Part shown: in pieces, positions 25,199-38,157 of the stretch
How positions within the stretch are numbered: position 1 is the stretch's first letter
Layout: each line of letters begins with the position of its first letter
Notes under the pieces: generated by a model
Told to the model about the DNA's origin: nothing
What the model saw: the letters and a program-made list of their open reading frames with translations, nothing else
The model's database searches: none
NCBI GenBank assembly: GCA_032622095.1
Contig: CP136066.1
Coordinates: 197,646,816 to 197,710,815 of the forward strand
Length of the DNA: 64,000 nucleotides
Source of the DNA: Siphonodentalium dalli
Taxonomy: Eukaryota; Mollusca; Scaphopoda; Gadilida; Siphonodentaliidae
Direction of reading: 5' to 3'
Translations under genes and position numbers: made by a program

Positions 25199-25286
25199 CC
25201 CCCTGAAATACCATTCAATCTGCCCGAATTTGACCGATAATATCTCCGATTTGCCCGAATTTTGAAGTTTGAAAACGTTTGTGGGC

Positions 25287-25308
25287 GGGGGGGGGGGGGG
25301 GGGGGGGG
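25287..25308 (+). repeat. Poly-G tract (22 nt)
   Basis: Uninterrupted G run; can fold as a G-quadruplex. It lies just beyond the LINE 3' tail. Confidence 0.95.
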
Positions 25309-25339
25309 CAACAATCCCAGCCAAAGCATCGCACCCTAA

Positions 25340-27373
25340 ATTACGCGTAAATCAGCGTAAACGTATACCTGCTGCAAATAGAGAAGGTGTCGGAATCGGC
25401 GTACTCGCCCCAGGGCTAACTCGCCCCAATCGACGTGTGCCAACTCGGAATAAAAGGCCAGCTCGGAATAACAGATGTATACGGGGTGCTATATGGCGTT
25501 TGGTCCGTTGTTTCTCAATGAATATTATTGAAATTTGGTGTATATGTCCGGGCTGGGACAAGGAATACAACAACGTTTGAATTGTTTTTAAATTTACAAA
25601 TTTGGTGATTTTATTCTTCTTTTTTTTGGTTCTGAAACCAGCTGAAACACACTATAAAGTGTATATAATATAATAACGAACACGAGACAAACATAATTTA
25701 TAAACTGTTAACAAAAGATATCAAATTCAATACATGACAAAGATGACTCAGTGGAGTTTATAAAGTGAACATAAAAACATTGAGGTAAGAATCTTTTTAA
25801 GGAATGCAACTTTATTTAATGATAATAAACACATAAATTAAAATAACAAACATGAGACATACATGATTTATAAACTGTTAACAAAAGATATCACACTCAA
25901 TACATGACAAAGATGACTCAGTGAAGTTTATAAAGTGAACATAAAAATATTAAGGTAAGAATCTGTTTAAGCATTACTAAACCGTTTAGCACAGTCCACT
26001 TCACTCGTCCGATCATCACCAAACTTCATATTTATCTTGATATTGATCTAGCAGATGAGAGCTATCAAATATTTTTTTAATTTTATAGGAAAAAATTGTC
26101 GCCAGCGGCCATTTTGCATTTACGTTATATGTTACCGTGTCATGTCGATATTTAGTATTACTTAGAAATTTCACCTTTCCAGATTCATAATTGCTCCATT
26201 GACTGTAACAGATGGAATTATTCCACTCTTCGGATAGAGTGTCACTGAAACTTTATTTTGTCAGACTGTCTGTATAGTCACTGATTATATATGGCAATAA
26301 TCTGTAATAAGATGTAGCACTATTTTATTTTATATTTACATGCAGTGCTGTTTTTATACAACAATTCTAATCCCTCCTACATGTAGATCATCAAGTGATC
26401 GACCATACATCGCGCGAGGACCTGGTTGAATTAAGGGGGGTTTTATGGATAACTTCTGTCCTCAAGCTAGATTATACTTATGACATTTAATGGCATGTTT
26501 CTAACGTGGAGGGTTAGGTATACTTGAGACACCGCCACTCTTCAATTCACACCAAGTTATCAGCTGTCATATTCGGATATTAGAACCCATAGCCATGATA
26601 TATGGTTTGTTTTGTGTATACTAGTAATATTGTTATTTTCAGTACCTTTATATACCAGTACTGTGTATACCAATGCATATAAATTAATCCATGTATACAT
26701 GTATATTGATTCAACGGATTCAGTGGTTTTGTCCATCAGTCTATCGAATTTGAATCAATTGGCGCACCGTGCAGCCAGCTTTTATTGGAGAACTTTTTCT
26801 CATGTGGATATTTTGGGTCACCGCTAGATGTGAGCCATATTTTGTTCTCAGACTGTCCTTGTGGAGACATCACTGCCAGTGGTGATCTTGAATTTTACTA
26901 TTTTTATGGCTAAATAATTTGGTTGATCCTACAGACGACACCCCTTGTCCGATCGTCACCAGATTCCACAATGATCTTCTGGATAACCAGGGTGAGAGCA
27001 ATCTAATTTTCCCGAATTTCGTTAAAAAACATTACCACAGGCAGCAATTTGGTATCTTACTGTTTGATCCTCTTTTGCATGACTGAATTGTTTAGCAACT
27101 GTACAGACATATCCCTCATCTGATAGTCACCAAACTTCATATTGATCTTCGGGCTGACAATTAGATGGAAGCTATCGAATGCTTTGAATTTTTTTGGAAA
27201 ACATTGTCGCCAGCAGTCATCTTCTATTTTGGTTTTTATATACATGTATATCTCTTCATTCGGATAGCCAGTATTACGTAGGTACTTCAACTTTCCGCAT
27301 TCCTGTCATCATTTGAAATATAAAAATTTACCTGATACATGCACCCTTCAAAATTTGTTTCGTCGTATCTATT
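25340..27373 (-). mobile_element. LINE 3' tail of about 2 kb
   Basis: It follows the ORF2 stop on the minus strand and recurs, inverted, at about 50794-52640 joined to the same last ORF2 codons. Both copies share the same outer limit (about 25340 and 52640), which marks it as the element's own 3' UTR. Within it, a phrase of the type CACCAAACTTCATATT...GCCAGC recurs near 26030, 26950 and 27130. No coding potential seen. Confidence 0.6.
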
Positions 27374-30300
27374 TTAATGACCCGTATGGTAATATTGATA
27401 CAGATATATAGGCTTGTCGTTTAGTTTAGTCAATCCTAATTTTGTGAATATAGCAAGCTGTTTCAAAGTACTTCTGTCTTCACATTGAAGCAAGTCTATC
27501 AGTTTGCTATTACTCGGTTGCTCGTGGTATAGTTTTGGTAAGTATTTACAGCGGATGTCGCTCAGTGCCTCGCACATTAAATTGAAATGATATTCGTCCC
27601 CGACATCTTTATAACATAGTCGACATATCTGGGATTCCTTATTTGTTGTCTTTTCTTTCTTTTTGTTCTTCTCCCACCGAGAGGTCTCAATTGGGAGTCT
27701 ATGGTTAGCTGTTCTTAACTTTATAACAGAAAATGCCATGTCTTGGGGAATAATCTTGAGGTATATTTCCAAACTTAACTCATGTTTAAAACTACCGTAA
27801 AATGTCCCCCCGCGATGAACTTTCGATATCGTTGCGCCATTGAGTCTCAAATAATTTATTACGTATTTTGCGATAGATTCCTATTTCTAAATGACTAAGT
27901 TGTTTTTGTGACATCCAAATTTGCTCCCAACCGACATATTGCTAAGCTATATTTTATGCAGCTGATCCAGCGTATCGACTTCCCCCGGAGATATGCACTG
28001 CCATCTATGCCTTTTATAACAATATAAAGTTTATGCGCTAATTTGGAACAACGACCTTCAACTAATTTTGACCAGAATGTAAGCATTCTTGCCTTTATAT
28101 TCACTGAAATTGGGTATATTCCCGTTTCTCCGTAAACCATAAAATTTGGTGTAGATGTTTTCATTCGTAATAAATATTTGATAAATTTTCGATGGACTAT
28201 TTCTAAGCTGTCAGTATTTTCGAACACCCAGACTTCACTGCCGTACATCAAGATTGGACCAAACATTGTATCAAACAGTCTAAGCGACAGATCACCGGGC
28301 ATGTTGAGCTTCCCGATTATATGGATGAGTGCGTACATGGCATTCGTTCCAACTTGACTGATTCTTTGCACCGCCTTACAGAATCGACCATTTCGGAAAA
28401 ATTGTACTCCCAGGTAACAAAAAATATCAACCGTTTCAACACTGGTCCCATTCATCGTGAATTTGTACTCAGTTTGTGACTTTTTGTTACAAAAGATCAT
28501 TATTTTAGTTTTCTCAACATTAACTGTTAATCTCCATGACTCAGTGTAATCCGCGAATGAATTCAATGCCCAAACCATCTGGGCTCTCGGCCATCAGAAC
28601 GGTGTCATCCGCATAAAGGATGCACAGCAGTTTAAGATATTCGCCGAACTGGTCAAAAAACGAATCTCCAATATCATCAAGGCCTTGTATACCACAGTCC
28701 GATAGAAAGTCTTCCAGGTCGTTTAAAAATATTGAGAATAGGAAGGGGGTATGCTTACTCCCTGCCTCACACCTATGTTGCATGCAAATACATCTGATGT
28801 GGAGTCCCCATTTTTAACACACGATTTAATGCCATCATACATACTTCTGATAATCTTGAACGTTTTTCCTCCAATATTACTTTTCAAAAGTTTATACATC
28901 AACCCTTTTCTCCAAACCGTATCAAAAGCTTTTCTTAAATCGATAAAGGAACAAAATAACCTCTTATTTCTCAACAAATAAATCTCAATCAACGAATAGA
29001 GTATGAACATATTCTCAGTCGTTGAATGATTTTCTCTGAACCCCGCCTGGTTGTCATTTATTAGATGTAATTTATCGGAATATTTAATACACCTGATAAT
29101 ACTTTACTCATACAGCTCAATAAAGTGATCCCGCGATAGGAGTCAGTATTTCTCATGTCGCCTTTCTTTTTATATATCGGCTGTATAAACCCTGAACCCC
29201 AACTATCTGGATATTTCCCAGAGTCTAGTATTGCATTAAAAAGCTGTTTATAAACTGGCACCATTATATACTGTGTTTGCTTGATATATTCGTTAGTGAT
29301 TTCATCGGGTCCCGCTGCCTTGCCATTTTTTAGTGATTCGATAACTTTAAGAATTTCGGTTTCTCCGATTGGGTCATTTAGTCCCTCATCGGTACATTCG
29401 TCATAAATTTCATCCAATAATGTATCTATGTTATCAGTCATATCATCTGCAGTTTCGTTAATAGATTTGAAATGTTCTAGAAACTCTTCTATTGGTATCT
29501 GTGACCCGCTATCGTCCCTATAATTTCCAGTGGTATGCTGCCGCAGTATTCTCCAAAAGTCTTTAGCCATCGTGCTTGACCGTAATTCGCGAATGCAATC
29601 TTCATTATTTTTGTAGATTTTTTGGTTTATTATTTTTGTATATGCCTTACCCGCCTCTTTAAACACACATTTATTTTTACCAGTTTTGTTCCGGGTATAC
29701 TTTACTCGTGTTTTTCTAAAACGCTTCTGTTGATTTCTGCAATCTTCATCAAACCATTGCTTGTTAATTGTTTTTTTCTGAACACGATTATTTTGCCGAT
29801 AGCGCCCAAACACCGTTTCAGCGGAATCAATAAATATATTTCTGATTTCATCACAAGCTTGCTCTACGTCGTATACATCACATGCTTGTGTGCCAAGTAA
29901 GTCGTAAATTTTGTCCCCCCTCTCAGCGAATATATTATTGAAGGTGTAAAGGAACTCTACACCTTTTCTTTCATCCCAAGGCCTAATCTTTGGCGAAACT
30001 TTGCAGTTTCATCTCTATGGGCATCAGTATTACCAAACTCATTCTGGCTAAATAATTTCAGTACTAAATGTAACGGATTATGGACATCTGAAAGGAGCGG
30101 TGAAAATTCAAGAACCTCAAAATCGACAATCATACATAATATATCTTTTGATGCGATCATATAGTCAACCATACTAGAATTCCGACACGTAAAATTGCCC
30201 ACCCCTTTATCGTGACCATATCGTCCATTTATGATACGCAATTGACAATCGACGTGCTTGCATAAACTGAGTAGCGAATTTCCATTTGCATTACTAGTCC

Positions 30301-31780
30301 GGTCTTTTGAATGCCTGCTAAGCTCGAAGTCGAACGAACTGTCAGGGATATCACCGTCGGAAAATGTTGTGCAATCCAAAATATGAATGCGCTCAGAATT
30401 ATCATACTGCTCAACAAAATCGTTCTTTTCTGCTGTTCTAGAGTTAAAATCTCCCATAATCAGAACGCCCTCCCCGTCGCGTTTCAGCGCGCCTATTTCA
30501 TTTCCAATCTCGACCCCCCCCCCCCCCAGTTGTCATTTGCATAACGCGAACCTGTCGTCGGAACGTGTATTATTTGTGATACGTAGCCAGACCACGCAGT
30601 CTGATTCATTCTTAATTATATGACAAGAATGTTCAATGCGCTTGCTTACAGCCATTATAATCCCCCCGGATATTCGCGCGGTCTCAGTAGTTCTCCCTTT
30701 GGTTGGGAACATTTTAAAACCGGGTACGTCCGGTGCTACTCCATAAAATGTATTAGTTTCAGAAAAACAGATTACGTCATACTTCGCTATAAGGTTACGG
30801 AATTCTGGATAGTTCAGCTTCGAACTGAGCCCGTACACATTTATTGAGAGAACCTTAACGTTTTTATCATTATCATCGACATCATCATCATCATCCTCTG
30901 CACTATGGTTACAGTCTTCATAATCATTTTCATCATCATCATCATTATCATCATCATCATCACCATCACCATCGTCGTCGTCGTCGTCGACACTGTCATC
31001 ACTATCGTTACATATATCATCATCGTCGTCATCATCATCAACTTCTTCTTCACCATCATCACCATCATCATCGTCATCATCATCATCATCATCATTAATA
31101 ACAACACCATCATCACTGTCATCATCATCATCATCGTCATCGCCATCATTATATTCATCATCGTCATCATTATCATCAGTATCGTCATCACCGTCAACAT
31201 CTCCGACTCCATCATCAACATCATCATTATCATCACCATCATCATCGTCACTATCACCATTCTCATCATCATCACCAACACCACCATCCACACCTTCACC
31301 ACCACCACCATCTTCATCATCATCGTCGTCATCGTCGTCATCATCACCATTATCACCATCCTCATAATCATCATCGTTGTCATCGTCATCATTACCATTA
31401 TCACCATAATCGTCGTCATCATCATCTTTAACAATGTATTTAATATCATCATTATGATTATCGTCATCATTGTAGCTATCGTTGCAATCCACGCCATCGT
31501 CGTCAAAACCTCTGTTAATAACCTCAACATCAGCAAAATCATTACCATCGTCATTATCATCATCAGCCCCATCATCAATATCATCTTCGGCATCACAAAA
31601 TATTTTGGCATTCGAATATTTCATAAATGGCGCATTTAAGTATGCTAAAATATATACTATACACAACATGTAAAAGATCATTATAATTTGAGAATCAATT
31701 AATTTTTGGTCATTGTCTGTTACTTCTAACTTATGGAAATAAGGTACAGTTTGTAAATATAAGTCAGAACTGCTGTACAA
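27374..31780 (-). pseudogene. LINE ORF2: endonuclease, reverse transcriptase, C-terminal zinc module (broken)
   Basis: Encodes the replication enzyme of an APE-type non-LTR retrotransposon. The endonuclease has a start block VKVLSINVYGLSSKLN, an ICFSET block, GDFNSR at 30454-30437, then SSMVDY and SDVHNPL. There is an in-frame TGA at 30533-30535 beside a 14-nt C tract. RT blocks appear in order: LKNGKAAGPDEITNEYIK, YKKKGDMRNTDSYRGITLLS, QAGFRENHSTTEN, FIDLRKAFDTVWR, GVRQG, and catalytic YADD at 28604-28615. The C-terminus has a CRLC...DEYHF...C zinc-like module. The reading frame changes at about 29960, 29055, 28735, 28590 and 27870, so it is dead. The clade is CR1/L2-like by domain make-up; the exact clade is not certain. 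Confidence 0.85.
30881..31600 (-). repeat. GAT/GAC trinucleotide tract coding an Asp-rich linker
   Basis: About 700 bp of ATC/GTC-type triplets on the plus strand. On the minus strand they stay in frame with ORF2 and encode mostly Asp with Gly, Asn and Glu. The tract sits between the putative ORF2 start and the endonuclease. The complementary frames read as Ile/Thr or Met repeats and are shadows. Confidence 0.85.
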
Positions 31781-31816
31781 TGCAGGTTCTGTAATGTCAA
31801 TACAACGGATAGATGA

Positions 31817-33234
31817 TCAAATATGTTTTGAGTTTTTGTTGGGACGCTCTGGTGGGCTTGTAATATCCCTACCCCTTTTTATCCTCCAGGTTTTCAGAGC
31901 CGAAGTAGAAGCATCGGCAAAAGAAGCCGCAAGACGCTCTTTACCGCTGGGACTTAAGTGGATCCCTTTTTTGTCATCTTTGTCAAACAGCGCCCGTACT
32001 ACATTCCCATGTTTTACAAATATACCGTTATTGTCAATAAACGTCGCACGCCCGTACCGCTCGCACACCATTTTTTCACGGCCGAGTTGACTTTGTCACA
32101 AGCATCATTGTACTCCGATGTCCCGGATCCCTTGCCCTTTTTAGGCGGAATGCTGCACACCGAAACTATGGCTTTAGTGAATTCATTTTGTATCTCTGAC
32201 ACTGCGTCTTGCATGGATATTGAACGTGACCGTTGTGGTGTCCAACTTCGAGTTTTTCATATCGTTTGTGCCCAAATGCATGGTAACACTGTGAGTATCA
32301 CTCGGAATTACACCTTGTGTAGATTTTGCCTTTTCGATCACTGCGCTGACGTTCGCGGCTGTTGCCCCAGATATAAACACAACGGGGCAATCCGGTTTAT
32401 TTACACATATGCCACGCAATTACTTGCCCCGAGTACTATGGAATGTCCATCGTAATCCCTGGGGATTAACGGTACTTCGTCCTGTTCGCTGGTAACGCTA
32501 CCGCGATCTGACTGGTCATCATCATCGTCACTGCAATCACCTTTTGTACTTGTCGTTTCTTGATTGTCTCGTCCCACAAATTTAGGGCATACCCTGCGAA
32601 TATGGCCGCTAATCCTACAGTATGCGCAAACAATCTCATTCACACAATCACGTGCTGTGTGGGACTCACTATGACATCGAAAACACGCGCGTTTGATTGG
32701 GCCACATTTCTCAGACGGCATGTGGATGACGTCACATTGTTTATACAATTTTTTCGTCTTGTCCGAAAAAACTCTAACCTGAAATCCGTCAATCTCGATA
32801 GATGATGGAATTTCTACGCAATCCTGGATTTGCAAATATCGGGTCCCAGTTTCAACATCCGGATTTCCCTCGATTGTACCTCTTTTGAGACTTTTATCAG
32901 CAATTTTGCCATATTTGGAAAGTGTGTCAATGAAAATGCTGTCTTCTATATCAATGGGCGCATCTTTCACTGTCACAAATATAGCACGTATGTCAGAGTC
33001 ACGCAGAGAAACATCAAATCCATTAAATTTGAGCCCCGATGCAATTATAACATTTTTTGCTTGGTCTTTACTTACTGTTATATAGCAATAATCATCTGTT
33101 ATTTGAATACCGCGAACATCCTTGGTGTCAATAACCGAAGTCAGCCCAGTAAGAACATCCTTGTGCGTGAACTTTCCAAGTCGACGACCCCGGTTGAAAA
33201 ACGCTGTTAACTGACGTTTCCTCTGCTCGGACAT
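31817..33234 (-). pseudogene. LINE ORF1: two CCHC zinc knuckles plus SGNH/esterase domain (broken)
   Basis: Starts at 33234 with MSEQRKRQL. The first part (about residues 30-190) resembles the RNA-binding half of LINE ORF1 proteins. Two CX2CX4HX4C knuckles follow (CFRCHSESHTARDC and CAYCRISGHIRRVC), then an acidic linker. An SGNH hydrolase-like domain comes next: IVLGASN where GDS is usual, then HLGTND, then GIHLSPSGKERLA with the catalytic His. CR1/L2-type ORF1 proteins are known to carry such an esterase domain. Frameshifts near 32410, 32205 and 32065 break it. It lies just upstream of ORF2 on the same strand. Confidence 0.8.
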
Positions 33235-33914
33235 GTTGCAATGTTACTTGTATATATAATAATCACATGTATCCCACAAACAGCGTTAACACAATATAGA
33301 TTATCTACTTGTTGCATCCATTATGATTAAAATTTTCGTCCATCGATGTAAACACCGTCTTTACTGTCCGCCATACCGGAAGTCAGATCCATGCATATAT
33401 GATCACAATGCCTTCTCATCTGAACGTGGGGCTGCATGTCCACATATACCCTGCCCCGAACACACACATTAATAACGAAAGATCGGGCATGCCTGTCAGA
33501 AAGATATTGTCAAACAGAAAGAATCAAAATGCGAAACATATAATACGTTTTGGTGACATCATAAATTGTAAAAGATTGTAAAAGCGATGTTCCATGCACA
33601 GTGATCACACTGATTCGTTGGTGCAAAACAATACCTTTTTATCGCAATAGAATATAAACACAACACAAAAAGTATAAGTTCCCCCCTCATATAATGACCA
33701 ATAATTCCAAATATTATGGGTGGATATTTGTGACATTTCACACTTATTACAATGGTCCATTTACCAATATGATGCGCTTATTTGTGAACATATTCATAGC
33801 GACATGGTTCAATGAGCAGCAAGTAACCAAACAAGGGGTCAATTTTATTTCTACAGAACATTTAATTCATTGATTTCGGGTAAGGGAATTTGATTTTTTT
33901 GAGTTCGTGACTCT
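33235..33914. other. Anonymous region
   Basis: Includes the sequence upstream of LINE ORF1, presumably its 5' UTR. No other feature seen. Confidence 0.35.
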
Positions 33915-34170
33915 TCAATATGTGGTGTAACTTCCGTGTCGATGCAGGACGTGTTGACATCTTTCCCTCGTGGTGTTCACAAGCTTTGCTACACGGTTTT
34001 GCGGAATTGCTGCCCATTCCTCTTGTAAAAGACGCCGCCGCAGATCAACCATAGTGGTCCCCTCGTCAACTCGCCGGTAAACAGCCCTCTTGAGTTGATC
34101 CCATAAGTGTTCGATGGGATTCAGATCGGGGGAATTTGCCGGCCATACCATTCGCTCGATCCCATTGGCT
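33915..34170 (-). pseudogene. Tc1/mariner transposase C-terminal fragment
   Basis: The minus-strand frame contains VWPANSPDLNPIEHLWDQLK, the hallmark block around the third catalytic acid (the E of NPIEHLWD) of Tc1-like DDE transposases. It then continues to a normal-looking C-terminus ending at a stop at 33915. Only about 84 codons survive. The N-terminal DNA-binding domain and the first two Asp are missing, and homology stops at about 34170. No inverted repeats found nearby. A dead fragment. Confidence 0.85.
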
Positions 34171-35144
34171 ACAGGTCAAATAGGGGATTATCCTAATCTG
34201 TCGCTATACCGATACCACTCAAGAGATAAATAACGCGAGGGTAACCCATTTTTCACCGAACGCGAGGGTAACCAATTTTTCGCCGAAGCCGAATGGTGAA
34301 GTGCGATTTCGAAAAAACATCATTTTCATCTTCAATTGTTGACCAGTCGAGCATGCAATGGACCAGAACATTTAAAGTTATGCTACACATGCACTGGTAG
34401 AATGCCATAGAACATACATGCCAAATTACATCAATATCCGATCATTAATTCGGAAAATATCGGTCGTCATTTAGGGGGGAACTTACATTTTGTGCGGTGT
34501 TTACATTCATTGCATCAGCAAAGGTAACACATATGCATGCACAGACAATGATTTAATAAGGACGTGAAGGTGCGAGAGAATTAAGTAAAAATGAACGAGC
34601 GCTCTTTATGCGCGTTGACTTACGTGTGACGAGACGCGACACGAAGTGCGGTGTTTTAGTTCGTGAAAGTAGAAAGTATGTGTGCATTTGTAATTTTGGG
34701 GATATGGAGATTGAAAAAACAGGATATAAAGCAAGAATACTGTACTTTGTGTCGAGATATACGTATTGTTATTAGGAATTGATGAGGGGGGGGGGGGTGT
34801 ATGTGATTATCGCCGTTACGAATATGCTACGATAATTATAGGAAAGTGCATGGAAAGGACACGATTGAGGTTGACAATGATAATGTAGCAGAAACCACGG
34901 GATGTAAACTTTATGATTGTGTGGTGTTATATACGTGGATGAATTTATTTGTCGATAACGGCTCAGATGGGCGCTAATAGATAACGATACCTCGTTGAAT
35001 ATGGAATATTTGGCGTGGACTGAGATCGGATTGTGGCGAAAGAGATTAGCGTCTACCCCGCGGAAGGGGGTGGTGTGTTCGATTGAAGGGCGATGACACA
35101 GAGGATGGGGCAGGAGGAGTGACAATTTTTTCGTATATTAGTAA
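34171..35144. other. Mostly anonymous; small direct repeat
   Basis: Contains a 26-bp direct repeat (CGCGAGGGTAACC at 34231 and 34261), one AAAGAGCGC motif on the minus strand (34600-34609) and a G run near 34786. No gene seen. Confidence 0.4.
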
Positions 35145-35700
35145 ACTAATATATTATATATATATGCGGGATTATTTTTGGAGAGCTCTTTCGCTTGACT
35201 GAGAGAAAATAGTTTTTCTAAGAGCAAAATTTTATGTGTGAAAACTGGGGCTTTTTTCCGGCGTGATTTGTTCATGAACGACTATTCTGGAACAGGCTAA
35301 TTTGAACCCGTTTTGGACTCTGGACTCCACAAAAGTCGACTCCGTTTCGTGTGTAACATAACGGGAACGTTGTGAATCAGTATTTGAATAAGACGTGATG
35401 AAAGTTACGGCCGCGTCTTTGATACGGAGTATATTATATATATAAAGGATTATTTTGGGAGAACTCTTTCGCTTGACTGAGAGAAAATAGCTTTTTCTGA
35501 GAGCCAAATTTTAGGTGAAAATTATTTTAGATTTTTATGAGAAAAGAAAATGAAGGTCGATTCGAAAAGGACAAGAGTCCCCGTTTAGTGTGTGGCACGA
35601 GGCGAGCAGTGACGAATGAGTATTTGAGATGGTGAAAGAAACGGCCGACATTGTTTCGCATCTACTCGGAGTTTATCTCGAAAGTAATATATTAAATATT
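35145..35700 (+). repeat. Two-unit tandem repeat of about 280 bp
   Basis: The block CTCTTTCGCTTGACTGAG plus flanks appears at about 35190 and 35464. Following segments (CCGTTT-GTGTGT, GAATxAGTATTTGA, ACGGCCG) recur with the same order. Confidence 0.55.
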
Positions 35701-36141
35701 GGGGTATGCGAGAATATATTAGATGTAGGGCCAACTTTCCAAATGTTTATGTAAACAACAGCCATGTGCACGGAAGAGAGCGTTCCGTGTTTGTGTATTC
35801 CGCATATGGCAGATATAAAGAGCGTATATGTTTTTCACTTTAGTTGGCAAAATGCATCTGTATCCGGCGAGAGTTAATTCAAGTTGCTCAATATTTATAA
35901 GACACACTTTCAAGCATGACTGAAATATTCATCTTGAAATGTTGGGAAATGAGAGTGGTGACATTTTAGATTTAATCGAGATAATATGTCGGGTATTATA
36001 CGCTTGCCATTACAAATTGTCAACATCGATGGGATAATTAGATCAGATACATGGAGGCACGGACTCATTATGAGTGTTCATTGAACGAGTTCTCATTTCT
36101 TATCGAAAATAGGGTCATATAGAACTTATTTCAAAAACACA
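35701..36141. other. Anonymous region
   Basis: No gene seen. Holds a TATAAAGAGCGTATATG motif (35815-35830) preceded by CCGCATATGGCAGA. Confidence 0.35.
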
Positions 36142-36310
36142 AATATATGTATGCACTGAAAAAAAAGAGTAGAATCTGTCTGTCTGTCCGGATTTTTCTC
36201 TCAGACTGCTAGTCCAATGTCATCCAAATTTGGTGTAGTAAATCGGCGTACCATGGCGGAGGTCATAACGGCGTTATTTATTGGCTTTTTAAATTGCGAT
36301 CTAAAATGTT
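36142..36310 (+). repeat. Dispersed repeat, copy 2 of the 10.9 kb element
   Basis: CTGTCTGTCTGTCCGG, then CCAAATTTGGTGTAG, then GTACCATGGCGGA. Reverse complement of the module at 10920-11045. Confidence 0.45.
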
Positions 36311-36679
36311 TTTATTAAATAAATAAATTAAAAAAACACACAAAATAAGCTCACTACTGCCTATTTCAGAACCAAATGGATGTAAATATTCAGGTTCCAT
36401 ATGAACCTATTTGCATATTTCAGAACCTCCAATATGAACACATCTCAAGCATTATGTCCAAATGTGAACCTATTTCACCAGGATATATTGAATTAGTTTA
36501 TTAAATATTATCTATACATACAAAAGTATGGGTATGCCTGTCATGTGCTCGTAGCAGGCCCATATATACGACGCTGAATAAAGGCTGTTTCAAGGGAGCC
36601 TGTTTCAGCTAGGAAACCAATATATGGATTATTTTAATCGGAATTACGCTATATTATGAACCTATATAAGCACATACGC

Positions 36680-36880
36680 ATCCAGGTGTTTTAAAACCCG
36701 GGTTTTAAGACATCATGTCTTCATAAAACCCGAGTTTTTGACATCATGGGTCATTAAAACCCGGGTTTTTTTTTACATCTTGGTTCCATAAAACCCGGGT
36801 TTTTACACATCCTGTCGTCCTCAACCCCGGATTTTTTAAATCATGGGACCCTAAAACCCGTGTTTTAGTTATATTATAAG
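36680..36880 (+). repeat. ACCCGGGT-containing tandem repeat, left block
   Basis: Five degenerate units of about 37 bp with the palindrome AAAACCCGGGTTTT followed by a T run and ACATCATG. They border the 38-bp satellite. Confidence 0.8.
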
Positions 36881-36884
36881 TGGG

Positions 36885-37608
36885 CGTGGCTGTTTTCAGT
36901 GCAGCGTGCATTATAAGTGGGCGTGGCACATTTTCTAATGCAGCGTGTTATAAGTGGGCGTGGTATTTTTCAGTGCATCGTGTGTTATAAGTGGGCGTGG
37001 CACTTTTTAGTGCAGCGTGCGTTATAAGTGGGCGTGACACTTTTTAGTGCAGGGTGTGTTATAAGTGGGCGTGGCACCTTTTTTTATTGTAGCGTGCGTT
37101 GTAAGTGGGCGTGTGTTATAAGTGCAGCGTGTGTTATAAGCGGACGTGGCACTTTTCAATGCATCGTGTGTTATAAGTGGGCGTGGCACGTTTTTAATGC
37201 AGCGTGTGTTATAAGTGAGCGTGGCACTTTTTAGTGCAGCGTGTGTTATAAGTGGGCGTGTGTTATAAGTGGGCGTGGCACTTTTTTTTGCAGCGTGTGT
37301 TATGAGTGGGCGTGGCACTTTTTCAGTGCAGCGTGTGTTATAAGTGGGCGTGGCACATTTTCAGTGCGTTGTGTAATAAGTGGGCGTGGCACATTTCAGT
37401 GCAGCGTGTGTTATAAGTGGGCGTGGCACCTTTTGAGTGCAGCGTGTGTTATAAGTGGGCGTGTGTTATAAGTGCAGCGTGTGTTATAAGTGCGGCGTGT
37501 GTTATAAGTGGGCGTGGCACATTTTCAGTGCGGCGTGTGTTACAAGTGGGCGTGGCACATTTTCAGTGCAGCGTGTGTTATAAGTGGGCGTGTGTTATAA
37601 GCGCATGG
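36885..37608 (+). repeat. 38-bp-type satellite, plus orientation
   Basis: Tandem units of about 36-40 bp: TTATAAGTGGGCGTGGCAC, a T run, then GTGCAGCGTG. Some units are shortened to TTATAAGTGGGCGTGTG. Short frames rich in CYKWA or RPLITHAA are the satellite read as protein. Confidence 0.9.
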
Positions 37609-37725
37609 GACATTAAAACCCGGATTTTTTTGACATCATGGTTCCTTAAAACCCGGGTTTTTATACATACTGTCGTCCTCAACCGCGGTTTTTTGAAGTC
37701 ATGGGACCTTAAAACCATCAAGTGG
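37605..37725 (+). repeat. ACCCGGGT-containing tandem repeat, right block
   Basis: Three more units of the 36.7 kb repeat (AAAACCCGGGTTTT and decayed forms), so the plus-oriented satellite block is bracketed by the same second repeat. Confidence 0.75.
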
Positions 37726-37964
37726 GAAAAAATTTTCATACTATTTTTAGATCGAGTTATTTCACATGGTATGCGCCGAATGAACGCGAGCCGAAAAGTG
37801 TCCCAAATTGATTGTATGTATATATTATATCATATGTATATATTATATATGTTAGTTGATAGAAGTGTTTCCAGACAGGAGTCTTCGGTTCATATTCATT
37901 AGTTTATACCAAGGAAACTATATAAAACTTGTTATAGTAAGAGATGGACCATCTTTAATTGGTA

Positions 37965-38157
37965 GAAGCGTGGCACGTTTTTAGTATATCGTGCATTATA
38001 AGTGGGAATGGCAATTGTTTAGTGCAGCGTGCGTTATATGCGGGCGTGACACTGTTTAGTGCAGCGTGCGTTTACGTGGGCGTGGCACTTTTTTAGTGCA
38101 GCGTGCGTTATAAGTAGGCGTGGCATATTTTTAGTGCAGCGTGCGTTATAAGTGGCT
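37965..38157 (+). repeat. Satellite, short plus-oriented block
   Basis: About five units of the same satellite after roughly 240 bp of unrelated sequence, ending at the inversion point. Confidence 0.85.

Noticed and set aside
30841-31639. Met/Thr-rich and Ile/Thr-rich long frames
   Set aside because: They are the other frames of the GAT trinucleotide tract. Only the Asp frame joins LINE endonuclease sequence.
27374-33234. Host gene or retrovirus-like element
   Set aside because: APE-type endonuclease, LINE-type RT and a CCHC/esterase ORF1 with no LTRs, protease or integrase. Multiple frameshifts.
33915-34170. Active Tc1 transposon
   Set aside because: Only the last third of the transposase remains and no terminal repeats were found.
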